A stretch of 64,000 nucleotides of DNA from Excoecaria cochinchinensis (taxonomy: Eukaryota; Streptophyta; Magnoliopsida; Malpighiales; Euphorbiaceae): NCBI GenBank assembly GCA_947683425.1, contig CANTUQ010000328.1:186001-250000 (forward strand), given 5' to 3'. Below the pieces are notes generated by a model. The model was not told the origin of the DNA and made no database searches. It saw nothing but the letters and a program-made list of their open reading frames with translations. This document shows, piece by piece, positions 37,241 to 49,907 of the stretch. The position numbers were made by a program, and so were the translations under genes. How positions within the stretch are numbered: the first letter of the stretch is position 1; every line of letters starts with the position of its first letter.

Positions 37241-39315
37241 CTAGGGGAAATCGCCGAAATCGAGAAATCGACAAAAGTGGTGAAATTTTGGATCCGGGTC
37301 GAATAATTCAGGAAAACCTGATCGGAATAGCTACTGGGAGCCTGCCGGTCACAATGCGTCGAGGATTGGCTTCGTCGTGATCCGACGAATTTTTACGGGC
37401 TCCTGAAGGCATTATACTAGGGGAAATCGCCGAAATCGAGAAATCGCCAAAAGTGATGAAATTTTGGATCCGGGTCGAATAATTCAGGAAAACCTGATCG
37501 GAATAGCTACAGGGAGCCTGCCGGTCACAATACGTCGAGGATTGGCTTCGTCGTGATCCGACGAATTTTTACGGGCTTCTGAAGGCATTATACTAGGGGA
37601 AATCGCCGAAATCGAGAAATCGCCAAAAGTGGTGAAATTTTGGATCCGGGTCGAATAATTCAGGAAAACCTGATCGGAATAGCTACAGGGAGCCTGCCGG
37701 TCACAATGCGTCGAGGATTGGCTTCGTCGTGATCCGACGAATTTTTACGGGCTTCTGAAGGCATTATACTAGGGGAAATCGCCGAAATCGCCAAAAGTGG
37801 TGAAATTTTGGATCCGGGTCGAATAATTCAGGAAAACCTGATCGGAATAGCTACCGGGAGCCTGCCAGACACAATGCGTCGAGGATTGGCTTCGTCGTGA
37901 TCCGACGAATTTTTACGGGCTTCTGAAGGCATTATACTAGGGGAAATCGCCGAAATCGCCAAAAGTGGTAAAATTTTGGATCCGGGTCGAATAATTCAGG
38001 AAAACCTGATCGGAATAGCTACCGGGAGCCTGCCGGTCACAATGCGTCGAGGATTGGCTTCGTCGTGATCCGACGAATTTTTACGCGCTTCTGAAGGCAT
38101 TATACTAGGGGAAATCGCCGAAATCGAGAAATCGCCAAAAGTGGTGAAATTTTGGATCCGGGTCGAATAATTCAGGAAAACCTGATCGGAATAGCTACCG
38201 GGAGTCTGCCGATCACAATGCGTCGAGGATTGGCTTCGTCGTGATCCGACGAATTTTTACGGGCTTCTGAAGGCATTATACTAGAGGAAATCGCCGAAAT
38301 CGAGAAATCGCCAAAAGTGGTGAAATTTTGGATCCGGGTCGAATAATTCAGGAAAACCTGATCGGAATAGCTACCGGGAGCCTGCCGGTCACAATGCGTC
38401 GAGGATTGGCTTCGTCGTGATCCGACGAATTTTTACGGGCTTCTGAAGGCATTATACTAGAGGAAATCGCCGAAATCGAGAAATCGCCAAAAGTGGTGAA
38501 ATTTCGGATTCGGGTCGAATAATTCAGGAAAACCTGATCGGAATAGCTACCGGGAGCCTGCCGGTCACAATGCGTCGAGGATTGGCTTCGTCGTGATCCG
38601 ACGAATTTTTACGGGCTTCTGAAGGCATTATACTAGGGGAAATCGCCGAAATCGAGAAATCGCCAAAAGTGGTGAAATTTTGGATCCGGGTCGAATAATT
38701 CAGGAAAACCTGATCGGAATAGCTACAGGGAGCCTGCCGGTCACAATGCGTCGAGGATTGGCTTCGTCGTGATCCGACGAATTTTTACGGGCTTCTGAAG
38801 GCATTATACTAGGGGAAATCGCCGAAATCGAGAAATCGCCAAAAGTGGTGAAATTTTGGATCCGGGTCGAATAATTCAGGAAAACCTGATCGGAATAGCT
38901 ACAGGGAGCCTGCCGGTCACAATGCGTCGAGGATTGGCTTCGTCGTGATCCGACGAATTTTTACGGGCTTCTGAAGGCATTATACTAGGGGAAATCGCCG
39001 AAATCGCCAAAAGTGGTGAAATTTTGGATCCGGGTCGAATAATTCAGGAAAACCTGATCGGAATAGCTACCGGGAGCCTGCCAGTCACAATGCGTCGAGG
39101 ATTGGCTTCGTCGTGATCCGACGAATTTTTACGGGCTTCTGAAGGCATTATACTAGGGGAAATCGCCGAAATCGAGAAATCGCCAAAAGTGGTGAAATTT
39201 TGGATCCGGGTCGAATAATTCAGGAAAACCTGATCGGAATAGCTACCGGGAGCCTGCCGGTCACAATGCGTCGAGGATTGGCTTCGTCGTGATCCGACGA
39301 ATTTTTACGGGCTTC
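36364..39315 (+). repeat. 17-monomer tandem block, 2952 bp, copy 1
   Basis: Markers CTTCCGGG (36811), GAAAGCATT, GAATGCATT, GAAGAATTT, ACTGGG, GGGCTCCTG, two CTACAGGG monomers, ACGCGC (38083) and the rest of the cassette all recur 2952 bp later. Composition is 12 x 176 + 5 x 168. Confidence 0.9.
37580..38619 (+). repeat. 1040-bp cassette, copy 3
   Basis: Complete cassette inside the first 2952-bp block, preceded by an extra CTACAGGG monomer. The second monomer reads CCAGACAC, the third has GGTAAAATTTTGG, and the fourth has GTCTGCCGATC. Confidence 0.9.
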
Positions 39316-42091
39316 TGAAGGCATTATACTAGGGGAAATCGCCGAAATCGAGAAATCGCCAAAAGTGGTGAAATTTCGGATCCGGGTCGAATAATTCAGG
39401 AAAACCTGATCGGAATAGCTACCGGGAGCCTGCCGGTCACAATGCGTCGAGGATTGGCTTCGTCGTGATCCGACGAATTTTTACGGGCTTCTGAAGGCAT
39501 TATACTAGGGGAAATCGCCGAAATCGCCAAAAGTGGTGAAATTTCGGATCCGGGTCGAATAATTCAGGAAAACCTGATCGGAATAGCTACCGGGAGCCTG
39601 CCGGTCACAATGCGTCGAGGATTGGCTTCGTCGTGATCCGACGAATTTTTACGGGCTTCTGAAGGCATTATACTAGGGGAAATCGCCGAAATCGAGAAAT
39701 CGCCAAAAGTGGTGAAATTTCGGATCCGGGTCGAATAATTCAGGAAAACCTGATCGGAATAGCTTCCGGGAGCCTGCCGGTCACAATGCGTCGAGGATTG
39801 GCTTCGTCGTGATCCGACGAATTTTTACGGGCTTCTGAAAGCATTATACTAGGGGAAATCGCCGAAATCGAGAAATCGCCAAAAGTGGTGAAATTTCGGA
39901 TCCGGGTCGAATAATTCAGGAAAACCTGATCGAAATAGCTACCGGGAGCCTGCCGGTCACAATGCGTCGAGGATTGGCTTCGTCGTGATCCGACGAATTT
40001 TTACGGGCTTCTGAATGCATTATACTAGGGGAAATCGCCGAAATCGCCAAAAGTGGTGAAATTTCGGATCCGGGTCGAATAATTCAGGAAAACCTGATCG
40101 GAATAGCTACCGGGAGCCTGCCGGTCACAATGCGTCGAGGATTGGCTTCGTCGTGATCCGAAGAATTTTTACGGGCTTCTGAAGGCATTATACTAGGGGA
40201 AATCGCCGAAATCGAGAAATCGCCAAAAGTGGTGAAATTTTGGATCCGGGTCGAATAATTCAGGAAAACCTGATCGGAATAGCTACTGGGAGCCTGCCGG
40301 TCACAATGCGTCGAGGATTGGCTTCGTCGTGATCCGACGAATTTTTACGGGCTCCTGAAGGCATTATACTAGGGGAAATCGCCGAAATCGAGAAATCGCC
40401 AAAAGTGGTGAAATTTTGGATCCGGGTCGAATAATTCAGGAAAACCTGATCGGAATAGCTACAGGGAGCCTGCCGGTCACAATGCGTCGAGGATTGGCTT
40501 CGTCGTGATCCGACGAATTTTTACGGGCTTCTGAAGGCATTATACTAGGGGAAATCGCCGAAATCGAGAAATCGCCAAAAGTGGTGAAATTTTGGATCCG
40601 GGTCGAATAATTCAGGAAAACCTGATCGGAATAGCTACAGGGAGCCTGCCGGTCACAATGCGTCGAGGATTGGCTTCGTCGTGATCCGACGAATTTTTAC
40701 GGGCTTCTGAAGGCATTATACTAGGGGAAATCGCCGAAATCGCCAAAAGTGGTGAAATTTTGGATCCGGGTCGAATAATTCAGGAAAACCTGATCGGAAT
40801 AGCTACCGGGAGCCTGCCAGTCACAATGCGTCGAGAATTGGCTTCGTCGTGATCCGACGAATTTTTACGGGCTTCTGAAGGCATTATACTAGGGGAAATC
40901 GCCGAAATCGCCAAAAGTGGTAAAATTTTGGATCCGGGTCGAATAATTCAGGAAAACCTGATCGGAATAGCTACCGGGAGCCTGCCGGTCACAATGCGTC
41001 GAGGATTGGCTTCGTCGTGATCCGACGAATTTTTACGCGCTTCTGAAGGCATTATACTAGGGGAAATCGCCGAAATCGAGAAATCGCCAAAAGTGGTGAA
41101 ATTTTGGATCCGGGTCGAATAATTCAGGAAAACCTGATCGGAATAGCTATCGGGAGTCTGCCGATCACAATGCGTCGAGGATTGGCTTCGTCGTGATCCG
41201 ACGAATTTTTACGGGCTTCTGAAGGCATTATACTAGAGGAAATCGCCGAAATCGAGAAATCGCCAAAAGTGGTGAAATTTTGGATCCGGGTCGAATAATT
41301 CAGGAAAACCTGATCGGAATAGCTACCAGGAGCCTGCCGGTCACAATGCGTCGAGGATTGGCTTCGTCGTGATCCGACGAATTTTTACGGGCTTCTGAAG
41401 GCATTATACTAGAGGAAATCGCCGAAATCGAGAAATCGCCAAAAGTGGTGAAATTTCGGATTCGGGTCGAATAATTCAGGAAAACCTGATCGGAATAGCT
41501 ACCGGGAGCCTGCCGGTCACAATGCGTCGAGGATTGGCTTCGTCGTGATCCGACGAATTTTTACGGGCTTCTGAAGGCATTATACTAGGGGAAATCGCCG
41601 AAATCGAGAAATCGCCAAAAGTGGTGAAATTTTGGATCCGGGTCGAATAATTCAGGAAAACCTGATCGGAATAGCTACAGGGAGCCTGCCGGTCACAATG
41701 CGTCGAGGATTGGCTTCGTCGTGATCCGACGAATTTTTACGGGCTTCTGAAGGCATTATACTAGGGGAAATCGCCGAAATCGAGAAATCGCCAAAAGTGG
41801 TGAAATTTTGGATCCGGGTCGAATAATTCAGGAAAACCTGATCGGAATAGCTACAGGGAGCCTTCCGGTCACAATGCGTCGAGGATTGGCTTCGTCGTGA
41901 TCCGACGAATTTTTACGGGCTTCTGAAGGCATTATACTAGGGGAAATCGCCGAAATCGCCAAAAGTGGTGAAATTTTGGATCCGGGTCGAATAATTCAGG
42001 AAAACCTGATCGGAATAGCTACCGGGAGCCTGCCAGTCACAATGCGTCGAGGATTGGCTTCGTCGTGATCCGACGAATTTTTACGGGCTTC
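39316..42091 (+). repeat. 17-monomer tandem block, copy 2, ending one monomer early (2776 bp)
   Basis: Sixteen monomers match copy 1 in order at an offset of 2952 bp, up to the CCAGTCAC monomer (39081 and 42033). The seventeenth is replaced by an ACTAGAGG / CGGATTCGGG monomer at 42092, so the exchange point lies at that boundary. Confidence 0.88.
40532..41571 (+). repeat. 1040-bp cassette, copy 4
   Basis: Complete cassette, exactly 2952 bp after copy 3. Small private changes are GTCGAGAATTGG, CTATCGGGAGTCTG and CTACCAGGAGCC. Confidence 0.9.
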
Positions 42092-42611
42092 TGAAGGCAT
42101 TATACTAGAGGAAATCGCCGAAATCGAGAAATCGCCAAAAGTGGTGAAATTTCGGATTCGGGTCGAATAATTCAGGAAAACCTGATCGGAATAGCTACCG
42201 GGAGCCTGCCGGTCACAATGCGTCGAGGATTGGCTTCGTCGTGATCCGACGAATTTTTACGGGCTTCTGAAGGCATTATACTAGGGGAAATCGCCGAAAT
42301 CGAGAAATCGCCAAAAGTGGTGAAATTTCGGATCCGGGTCGAATAATTCAGGAAAACCTGATCGGAATAGCTACCGGGAGCCTGCCGGTCACAATGCGTC
42401 GAGGATTGGCTTCGTCGTGATCCGACGAATTTTTACGGGCTTCTGAAGGCATTATACTAGGGGAAATCGCCGAAATCGCCAAAAGTGGTGAAATTTCGGA
42501 TTCGGGTCGAATAATTCAGGAAAACCTGATCGGAATAGCTACCGGGAGCCTGCCGGTCACAATGCGTCGAGGATTGGCTTCGTCGTGATCCGACGAATTT
42601 TTACGGGCTTC

Positions 42612-43483
42612 TGAAGGCATTATACTAGGGGAAATCGCCGAAATCGAGAAATCGCCAAAAGTGGTGAAATTTTGGATCCGGGTCGAATAATTCAGGAAAA
42701 CCTGATCGGAATAGCTATCGGGAGCCTGCCAGTCACAATGCGTCGAGGATTGGCTTCGTCGTGATCCGACGAATTTTTACGGGCTTCTGAAGGCATTATA
42801 CTAGGGGAAATCGCCGAAATCGCCAAAAGTGGTAAAATTTTGGATCCGGGTCGAATAATTCAGGAAAACCTGATCGGAATAGCTACCGGGAGCCTGCCGG
42901 TCACAATGCATCGAGGATTGGCTTCGTCGTGATCCGACGAATTTTTACGCGCTTCTGAAGGCATTATACTAGGGGAAATCGCCGAAATCGAGAAATCGCC
43001 AAAAGTGGTGAAATTTTGGATCCGGGTCGAATAATTCAGGAAAACCTGATCGGAATAGCTACCAGGAGTCTGCCGATCACAATGCGTCGAGGATTGGCTT
43101 CGTCGTGATCCGACGAATTTTTACGGGCTTCTGAAGGCATTATACTAGAGGAAATCGCCGAAATCGAGAAATCGCCAAAAGTGGTGAAATTTTGGATCCG
43201 GGTCGAATAATTCAGGAAAACCTGATCGGAATAGCTACCGGGAGCCTGCCGGTCACAATGCGTCGAGGATTGGTTTCGTCGTGATCCGACGAATTTTTAC
43301 GGGCTTCTGAAGGCATTATACTAGAGGAAATCGCCGAAATCGAGAAATCGCCAAAAGTGGTGAAATTTCGGATTCGGGTCGAATAATTCAGGAAAACCTG
43401 ATCGGAATAGCTACCGGGAGCCTGCCGGTCACAATGCGTCGAGGATTGGCTTCGTCGTGATCCGACGAATTTTTACGGGCTTC
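42612..43483 (+). repeat. Cassette copy lacking the CTACAGGG monomer
   Basis: Five of the six cassette monomers are present in order. CCAGTCAC lies on a full-length monomer with CTATCGGG, and the ACGCGC monomer also has GCATCGAGG. Nearby partial chains (CTACAGGG, CTACAGGG, CCAGTCAC, then directly ACTAGAGG/GGATTCGGG) lie at 41572-42267 and 43484-44179; both skip the ACGCGC and GAGTCTG monomers in the same way. Confidence 0.85.
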
Positions 43484-44179
43484 TGAAGGCATTATACTAG
43501 GGGAAATCGCCGAAATCGAGAAATCGCCAAAAGTGGTGAAATTTTGGATCCGGGTCGAATAATTCAGGAAAACCTGATCGGAATAGCTACAGGGAGCCTG
43601 CCGGTCACAATGCGTCGAGGATTGGCTTCGTCGTGATCCGACGAATTTTTACGGGCTTCTGAAGGCATTATACTAGGGGAAATCGCCGAAATCGAGAAAT
43701 CGCCAAAAGTGGTGAAATTTTGGATCCGGGTCGAATAATTCAGGAAAACCTGATCGGAATAGCTACAGGGAGCCTGCCGGTCACAATGCGTCGAGGATTG
43801 GCTTCGTCGTGATCCGACGAATTTTTACGGGCTTCTGAAGGCATTATACTAGGGGAAATCGCCGAAATCGCCAAAAGTGGTGAAATTTTGGATCCGGGTC
43901 GAATAATTCAGGAAAACCTGATCGGAATAGCTACCGGGAGCCTGCCAGTCACAATGCGTCGAGGATTGGCTTCGTCGTGATCCGACGAATTTTTACGGGC
44001 TTCTGAAGGCATTATACTAGAGGAAATCGCCGAAATCGAGAAATCGCCAAAAGTGGTGAAATTTCGGATTCGGGTCGAATAATTCAGGAAAACCTGATCG
44101 GAATAGCTACCGGGAGCCTGCCGGTCACAATGCGTCGAGGATTGGCTTCGTCGTGATCCGACGAATTTTTACGGGCTTC

Positions 44180-45219
44180 TGAAGGCATTATACTAGGGGA
44201 AATCGCCGAAATCGAGAAATCGCCAAAAGTGGTGAAATTTTGGATCCGGGTCGAATAATTCAGGAAAACCTGATCGGAATAGCTACAGGGAGCCTGCCGG
44301 TCACAATGCGTCGAGGATTGGCTTCGTCGTGATCCGACGAATTTTTACGGGCTTCTGAAGGCATTATACTAGGGGAAATCGCCGAAATCGCAAAAAGTGG
44401 TGAAATTTTTGATCCGGGTCGAATAATTCAGGAAAACCTGATCGGAATAGCTACCGGGAGCCTGCCAGTCACAATGCGTCGAGGATTGGCTTCGTCGTGA
44501 TCCGACGAATTTTTACGGGCTTCTGAAGGCATTATACTAGGGGAAATCGCCGAAATCGCCAAAAGTGGTAAAATTTTGGATCCGGGTCGAATAATTCAGG
44601 AAAACCTGATCGGAATAGCTACCGGGAGCCTGCCGGTCACAATGCGTCGAGGATTGGCTTCGTCGTGATCCGACGAATTTTTACGCGCTTCTGAAGGCAT
44701 TATACTAAGGGAAATCGCCGAAATCGAGAAATCGCCAAAAGTGGTGAAATTTTGGATCCGGGTCGAATAATTCAGGAAAACCTGATCGGAATAGCTACCG
44801 GGAGTCTGCCGATCACAATGCGTCGAGGATTGGCTTCGTCGTGATCCGACGAATTTTTACGGGCTTCTGAAGGCATTATACTAGAGGAAATCGCCGAAAT
44901 CGAGAAATCGCCAAAAGTGGTGAAATTTTGGATCCGGGTCGAATAATTCAGGAAAACCTGATCGGAATAGCTACCGGGAGCCTGCCGGTCACAATGCGTC
45001 GAGGATTGGCTTCGTCGTGATCCGACGAATTTTTACGGGCTTCTGAAGGCATTATACTAGAGGAAATCGCCGAAATCGAGAAATCGCCAAAAGTGGTGAA
45101 ATTTCGGATTCGGGTCGAATAATTCAGGAAAACCTGATCGGAATAGCTACCGGGAGCCTGCCGGTCACAATGCGCCGAGGATTGGCTTCGTCGTGATCCG
45201 ACGAATTTTTACGGGCTTC
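44180..45219 (+). repeat. 1040-bp cassette, copy 5
   Basis: Complete, with private changes CGCAAAAAGTGG and TTTTTGATCC in the second monomer, ATACTAAGGG in the fourth and GCGCCGAGG in the sixth. It is followed by a C-form island of about seven monomers. Confidence 0.88.
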
Positions 45220-46787
45220 TGAAGGCATTATACTAGGGGAAATCGCCGAAATCGAGAAATCGCCAAAAGTGGTGAAATTTCGGATCCGGGTCGAATAATT
45301 CAGGAAAACCTGATCGGAATAGCTACCGGGAGCCTGCCGGTCACAATGCGTCGAGGATTGGCTTCGTCGTGATCCGACGAATTTTTACGGGCTTCTGAAG
45401 GCATTATACTAGGGGAAATCGCCGAAATCGAGAAATCGCCAAAAGTGGTGAAATTTCGGATCCGGGTCGAATAATTCAGGAAAACCTGATCGGAATAGCT
45501 ACCGGGAGCCTGCCGGTCACAATGCGTCGAGGATTGGCTTCGTCGTGATCCGACGAATTTTTACGGGCTTCTGAAGGCATTACACTAGGGGAAATCGCCG
45601 AAATCGAGAAATCGCCAAAAGTGGTGAAATTTCGGATCCGGGTCGAATAATTCAGGAAAACCTGATCGGAATAGCTACCGGGAGCCTGCCGGTCACAATG
45701 CGTCGAGGATTGGCTTCGTCGTGATCCGACGAATTTTTACGGGCTTCTGAAGGCATTATACTAGGGGAAATCGCCGAAATCGCCAAAAGTGGTGAAATTT
45801 CGGATCCGGGTCGAATAATTCAGGAAAACCTGATCGGAATAGCTACCGGGAGCCTGCCGGTCACAATGCGTCGAGGATTGGCTTCGTCGTGATCCGACGA
45901 ATTTTTACGGGCTTCTGAAGGCATTATACTAGGGGAAATCGCCGAAATCGAGAAATCGCCAAAAGTGGTGAAATTTCGGATCCGGGTCGAATAATTCAGG
46001 AAAACCTGATCGGAATAGCTTCCGGGAGCCTGCCGGTCACAATGCGTCGAGGATTGGCTTCGTCGTGATCCGACGAATTTTTACGGGCTTTTGAAAGCAT
46101 TATACTAGGGGAAATCGCCGAAATCGAGAAATCGCCAAAAGTGGTGAAATTTCGGATCCGGGTCGAATAATTCAGGAAAACCTGATCGGAATAGCTACCG
46201 GGAGCCTGCCGGTCACAATGCGTCGAGGATTGGCTTCGTCGTGATCCGACGAATTTTTACGGGCTTCTGAAGGCATTATACTAGGGGAAATCGCCGAAAT
46301 CGCCAAAAGTGGTGAAATTTCGGATCCGGGTCGAATAATTCAGGAAAACCTGATCGGAATAGCTACCGGGAGCCTGCCGGTCACAATGCGTCGAGGATTG
46401 GCTTCGTCGTGATCCGACGAATTTTTACGGGCTTCTGAAGGCATTATACTAGGGGAAATCGCCGAAATCGAGAAATCGCCAAAAGTGGTGAAATTTTGGA
46501 TCCGGGTCGAATAATTCAGGAAAACCTGATCGGAATAGCTACTGGGAGCCTGCCGGTCACAATGCGTCGAGGATTGGCTTCGTCGTGATCCGACGAATTT
46601 TTACGGGCTCCTGAAGGCATTATACTAGGGGAAATCGCCGAAATCGAGAAATCGCCAAAAGTGGTGAAATTTTGGATCCGGGTCGAATAATTCAGGAAAA
46701 CCTGATCGGAATAGCTACAGGGAGCCTGCCGGTCACAATGCGTCGAGGATTGGCTTCGTCGTGATCCGACGAATTTTTACGGGCTTC

Positions 46788-47827
46788 TGAAGGCATTATA
46801 CTAGGGGAAATCGCCGAAATCGAGAAATCGCCAAAAGTGGTGAAATTTTGGATCCGGGTCGAATAATTCAGGAAAACCTGATCGGAATAGCTACAGGGAG
46901 CCTGCCGGTCACAATGCGTCGAGGATTGGCTTCGTCGTGATCCGACGAATTTTTACGGGCTTCTGAAGGCATTATACTAGGGGAAATCGCCGAAATCGCC
47001 AAAAGTGGTGAAATTTTGGATCCGGGTCGAATAATTCAGGAAAACCTGATCGGAATAGCTACCGGGAGCCTGCCAGTCACAATGCGTCGAGGATTGGCTT
47101 CGTCGTGATCCGACGAATTTTTACGGGCTTCTGAAGGCATTATACTAGGGGAAATCGCCGAAATCGCCAAAAGTGGTAAAATTTTGGATCCGGGTCGAAT
47201 AATTCAGGAAAACCTGATCGGAATAGCTACCGGGAGCCTGCCGGTCACAATGCGTCGAGGATTGGCTTCGTCGTGATCCGACGAATTTTTACGCGCTTCT
47301 GAAGGCATTATACTAGGGGAAATCGCCGAAATCGAGAAATCGCCAAAAGTGGTGAAATTTTGGATCCGGGTCGAATAATTCAGGAAAACCTGATCGGAAT
47401 AGCTACCGGGAGTCTGCCGATCACAATGCGTCGAGGATTGGCTTCGTCGTGATCCGACGAATTTTTACGGGCTTCTGAAGGCATTATACTAGAGGAAATC
47501 GCCGAAATCGAGAAATCGCCAAAAGTGGTGAAATTTTGGATCCGGGTCGAATAATTCAGGAAAACCTGATCGGAATAGCTACCGGGAGCCTGCCGGTCAC
47601 AATGCGTCGAGGCTTGGCTTCGTCGTGATCCGACGAATTTTTACGGGCTTCTGAAGGCATTATACTAGAGGAAATCGCCGAAATCGAGAAATCGCCAAAA
47701 GTGGTGAAATTTCGGATTCGGGTCGAATAATTCAGGAAAACCTGATCGGAATAGCTACCGGGAGCCTGCCGGTCACAATGCGTCGAGGATTGGCTTCGTC
47801 GTGATCCGACGAATTTTTACGGGCTTC
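46788..47827 (+). repeat. 1040-bp cassette in tandem, unit 1 of 3
   Basis: First of three directly adjacent cassettes with no spacer. ACGCGC occurs at 47291, 48331 and 49371, exactly 1040 bp apart. A private GAGGCTTGG (47611) is shared with unit 2 at 48651. An additional CTACAGGG monomer precedes the run. Confidence 0.95.
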
Positions 47828-48867
47828 TGAAGGCATTATACTAGGGGAAATCGCCGAAATCGAGAAATCGCCAAAAGTGGTGAAATTTTGGATCCGGGTC
47901 GAATAATTCAGGAAAACCTGATCGGAATAGCTACAGGGAGCCTGCCGGTCACAATGCGTCGAGGATTGGCTTCGTCGTGATCCGACGAATTTTTACGGGC
48001 TTCTGAAGGCATTATACTAGGGGAAATCGCCGAAATCGCCAAAAGTGGTGAAATTTTGGATCCGGGTCGAATAATTCAGGAAAACCTGATCGGAATAGCT
48101 ACCGGGAGCCTGCCAGTCACAATGCGTCGAGGATTGGCTTCGTCGTGATCCGACGAATTTTTACGGGCTTCTGAAGGCATTATACTAGGGGAAATCGCCG
48201 AAATCGCCAAAAGTGGTAAAATTTTGGATCCGGGTCGAATAATTCAGGAAAACCTGATCGGAATAGCTACCGGGAGCCTGCCGGTCACAATGCGTCGAGG
48301 ATTGGCTTCGTCGTGATCCGACGAATTTTTACGCGCTTCTGAAGGCATTATACTAGGGGAAATCGCCGAAATCGAGAAATCGCCAAAAGTGGTGAAATTT
48401 TGGATCCGGGTCGAATAATTCAGGAAAACCTGATCGGAATAGCTACCGGGAGTCTGCCGATCACAATGCGTCGAGGATTGGCTTCGTCGTGATCCGACGA
48501 ATTTTTACGGGCTTCTGAAGGCATTATACTAGAGGAAATCGCCGAAATCGAGAAATCGCCAAAAGTGGTGAAATTTTGGATCCGGGTCGAATAATTCAGG
48601 AAAACCTGATCGGAATAGCTACCGGGAGCCTGCCGGTCACAATGCGTCGAGGCTTGGCTTCGTCGTGATCCGACGAATTTTTACGGGCTTCTGAAGGCAT
48701 TATACTAGAGGAAATCGCCGAAATCGAGAAATCGCCAAAAGTGGTGAAATTTCGGATTCGGGTCGAATAATTCAGGAAAACCTGATCGGAATAGCTACCG
48801 GGAGCCTGCCGGTCACAATGCGTCGAGGATTGGCTTCGTCGTGATCCGACGAATTTTTACGGGCTTC
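47828..48867 (+). repeat. 1040-bp cassette in tandem, unit 2 of 3
   Basis: Base-for-base the same as unit 1 at every marker I checked, including GAGGCTTGG, GGTAAAA, GTCTGCCGATC and both ACTAGAGG monomers. It is probably the newest of the three amplifications. Confidence 0.95.
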
Positions 48868-49907
48868 TGAAGGCATTATACTAGGGGAAATCGCCGAAAT
48901 CGAGAAATCGCCAAAAGTGGTGAAATTTTGGATCCGGGTCGAATAATTCAGGAAAACCTGATCGGAATAGCTACAGGGAGCCTGCCGGTCACAATGCGTC
49001 GAGGATTGGCTTCGTCGTGATCCGACGAATTTTTACGGGCTTCTGAAGGCATTATACTAGGGGAAATCGCCGAAATCGCCAAAAGTGGTGAAATTTTGGA
49101 TCCGGGTCGAATAATTCAGGAAAACCTGATCGGAATAGCTACCGGGAGCCTGCCAGTCACAATGCGTCTAGGATTGGCTTCGTCGTGATCCGACGAATTT
49201 TTACGGGCTTCTGAAGGCATTATACTAGGGGAAATCGCCGAAATCGCCAAAAGTTGTAAAATTTTGGATCCGGGTCGAATAATTCAGGAAAACCTGATCG
49301 GAATAGCTACCGGGAGCCTGCCGGTCACAATGCGTCGAGGATTGGCTTCGTCGTGATCCGACGAATTTTTACGCGCTTCTGAAGGCATTATACTAGGGGA
49401 AATCGCCGAAATCGAGAAATCGCCAAAAGTGGTGAAATTTTGGATCCGGGTCGAATAATTCAGGAAAACCTGATCGGAATAGCTACCGGGAGTCTGCCGA
49501 TCACAATGCGTCGAGGATTGGCTTCGTCGTGATCCGACGAATTTTTACGGGCTTCTGAAGGCATTATACTAGAGGAAATCGCCGAAATCGAGAAATCGCC
49601 AAAAGTGGTGAAATTTTGGATCCGGGTCGAATAATTCAGGAAAACCTGATCGGAATAGCTACCGGGAGCCTGCCGGTCACAATGCGTCGAGGATTGGCTT
49701 CGTCGTGATCCGACGAATTTTTACGGGCTTCTGAAGGCATTATACTAGAGGAAATCGCCGAAATCGAGAAATCGCCAAAAGTGGTGAAATTTCGGATTCG
49801 GGTCGAATAATTCAGGAAAACCTGATCGGAATAGCTACCGGGAGCCTGCCGGTCACAATGCGTCGAGGATTGGCTTCGTCGTGATCCGATGAATTTTTAC
49901 GGGCTTC
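48868..49907 (+). repeat. 1040-bp cassette in tandem, unit 3 of 3
   Basis: Same order and length, but with GCGTCTAGG, AGTTGTAAAA and GAGGATTGG where units 1-2 have GCGTCGAGG, AGTGGTAAAA and GAGGCTTGG. It closes with GATGAATTT; the next monomer (AAATGGCCG) is outside the cassette. Confidence 0.93.
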
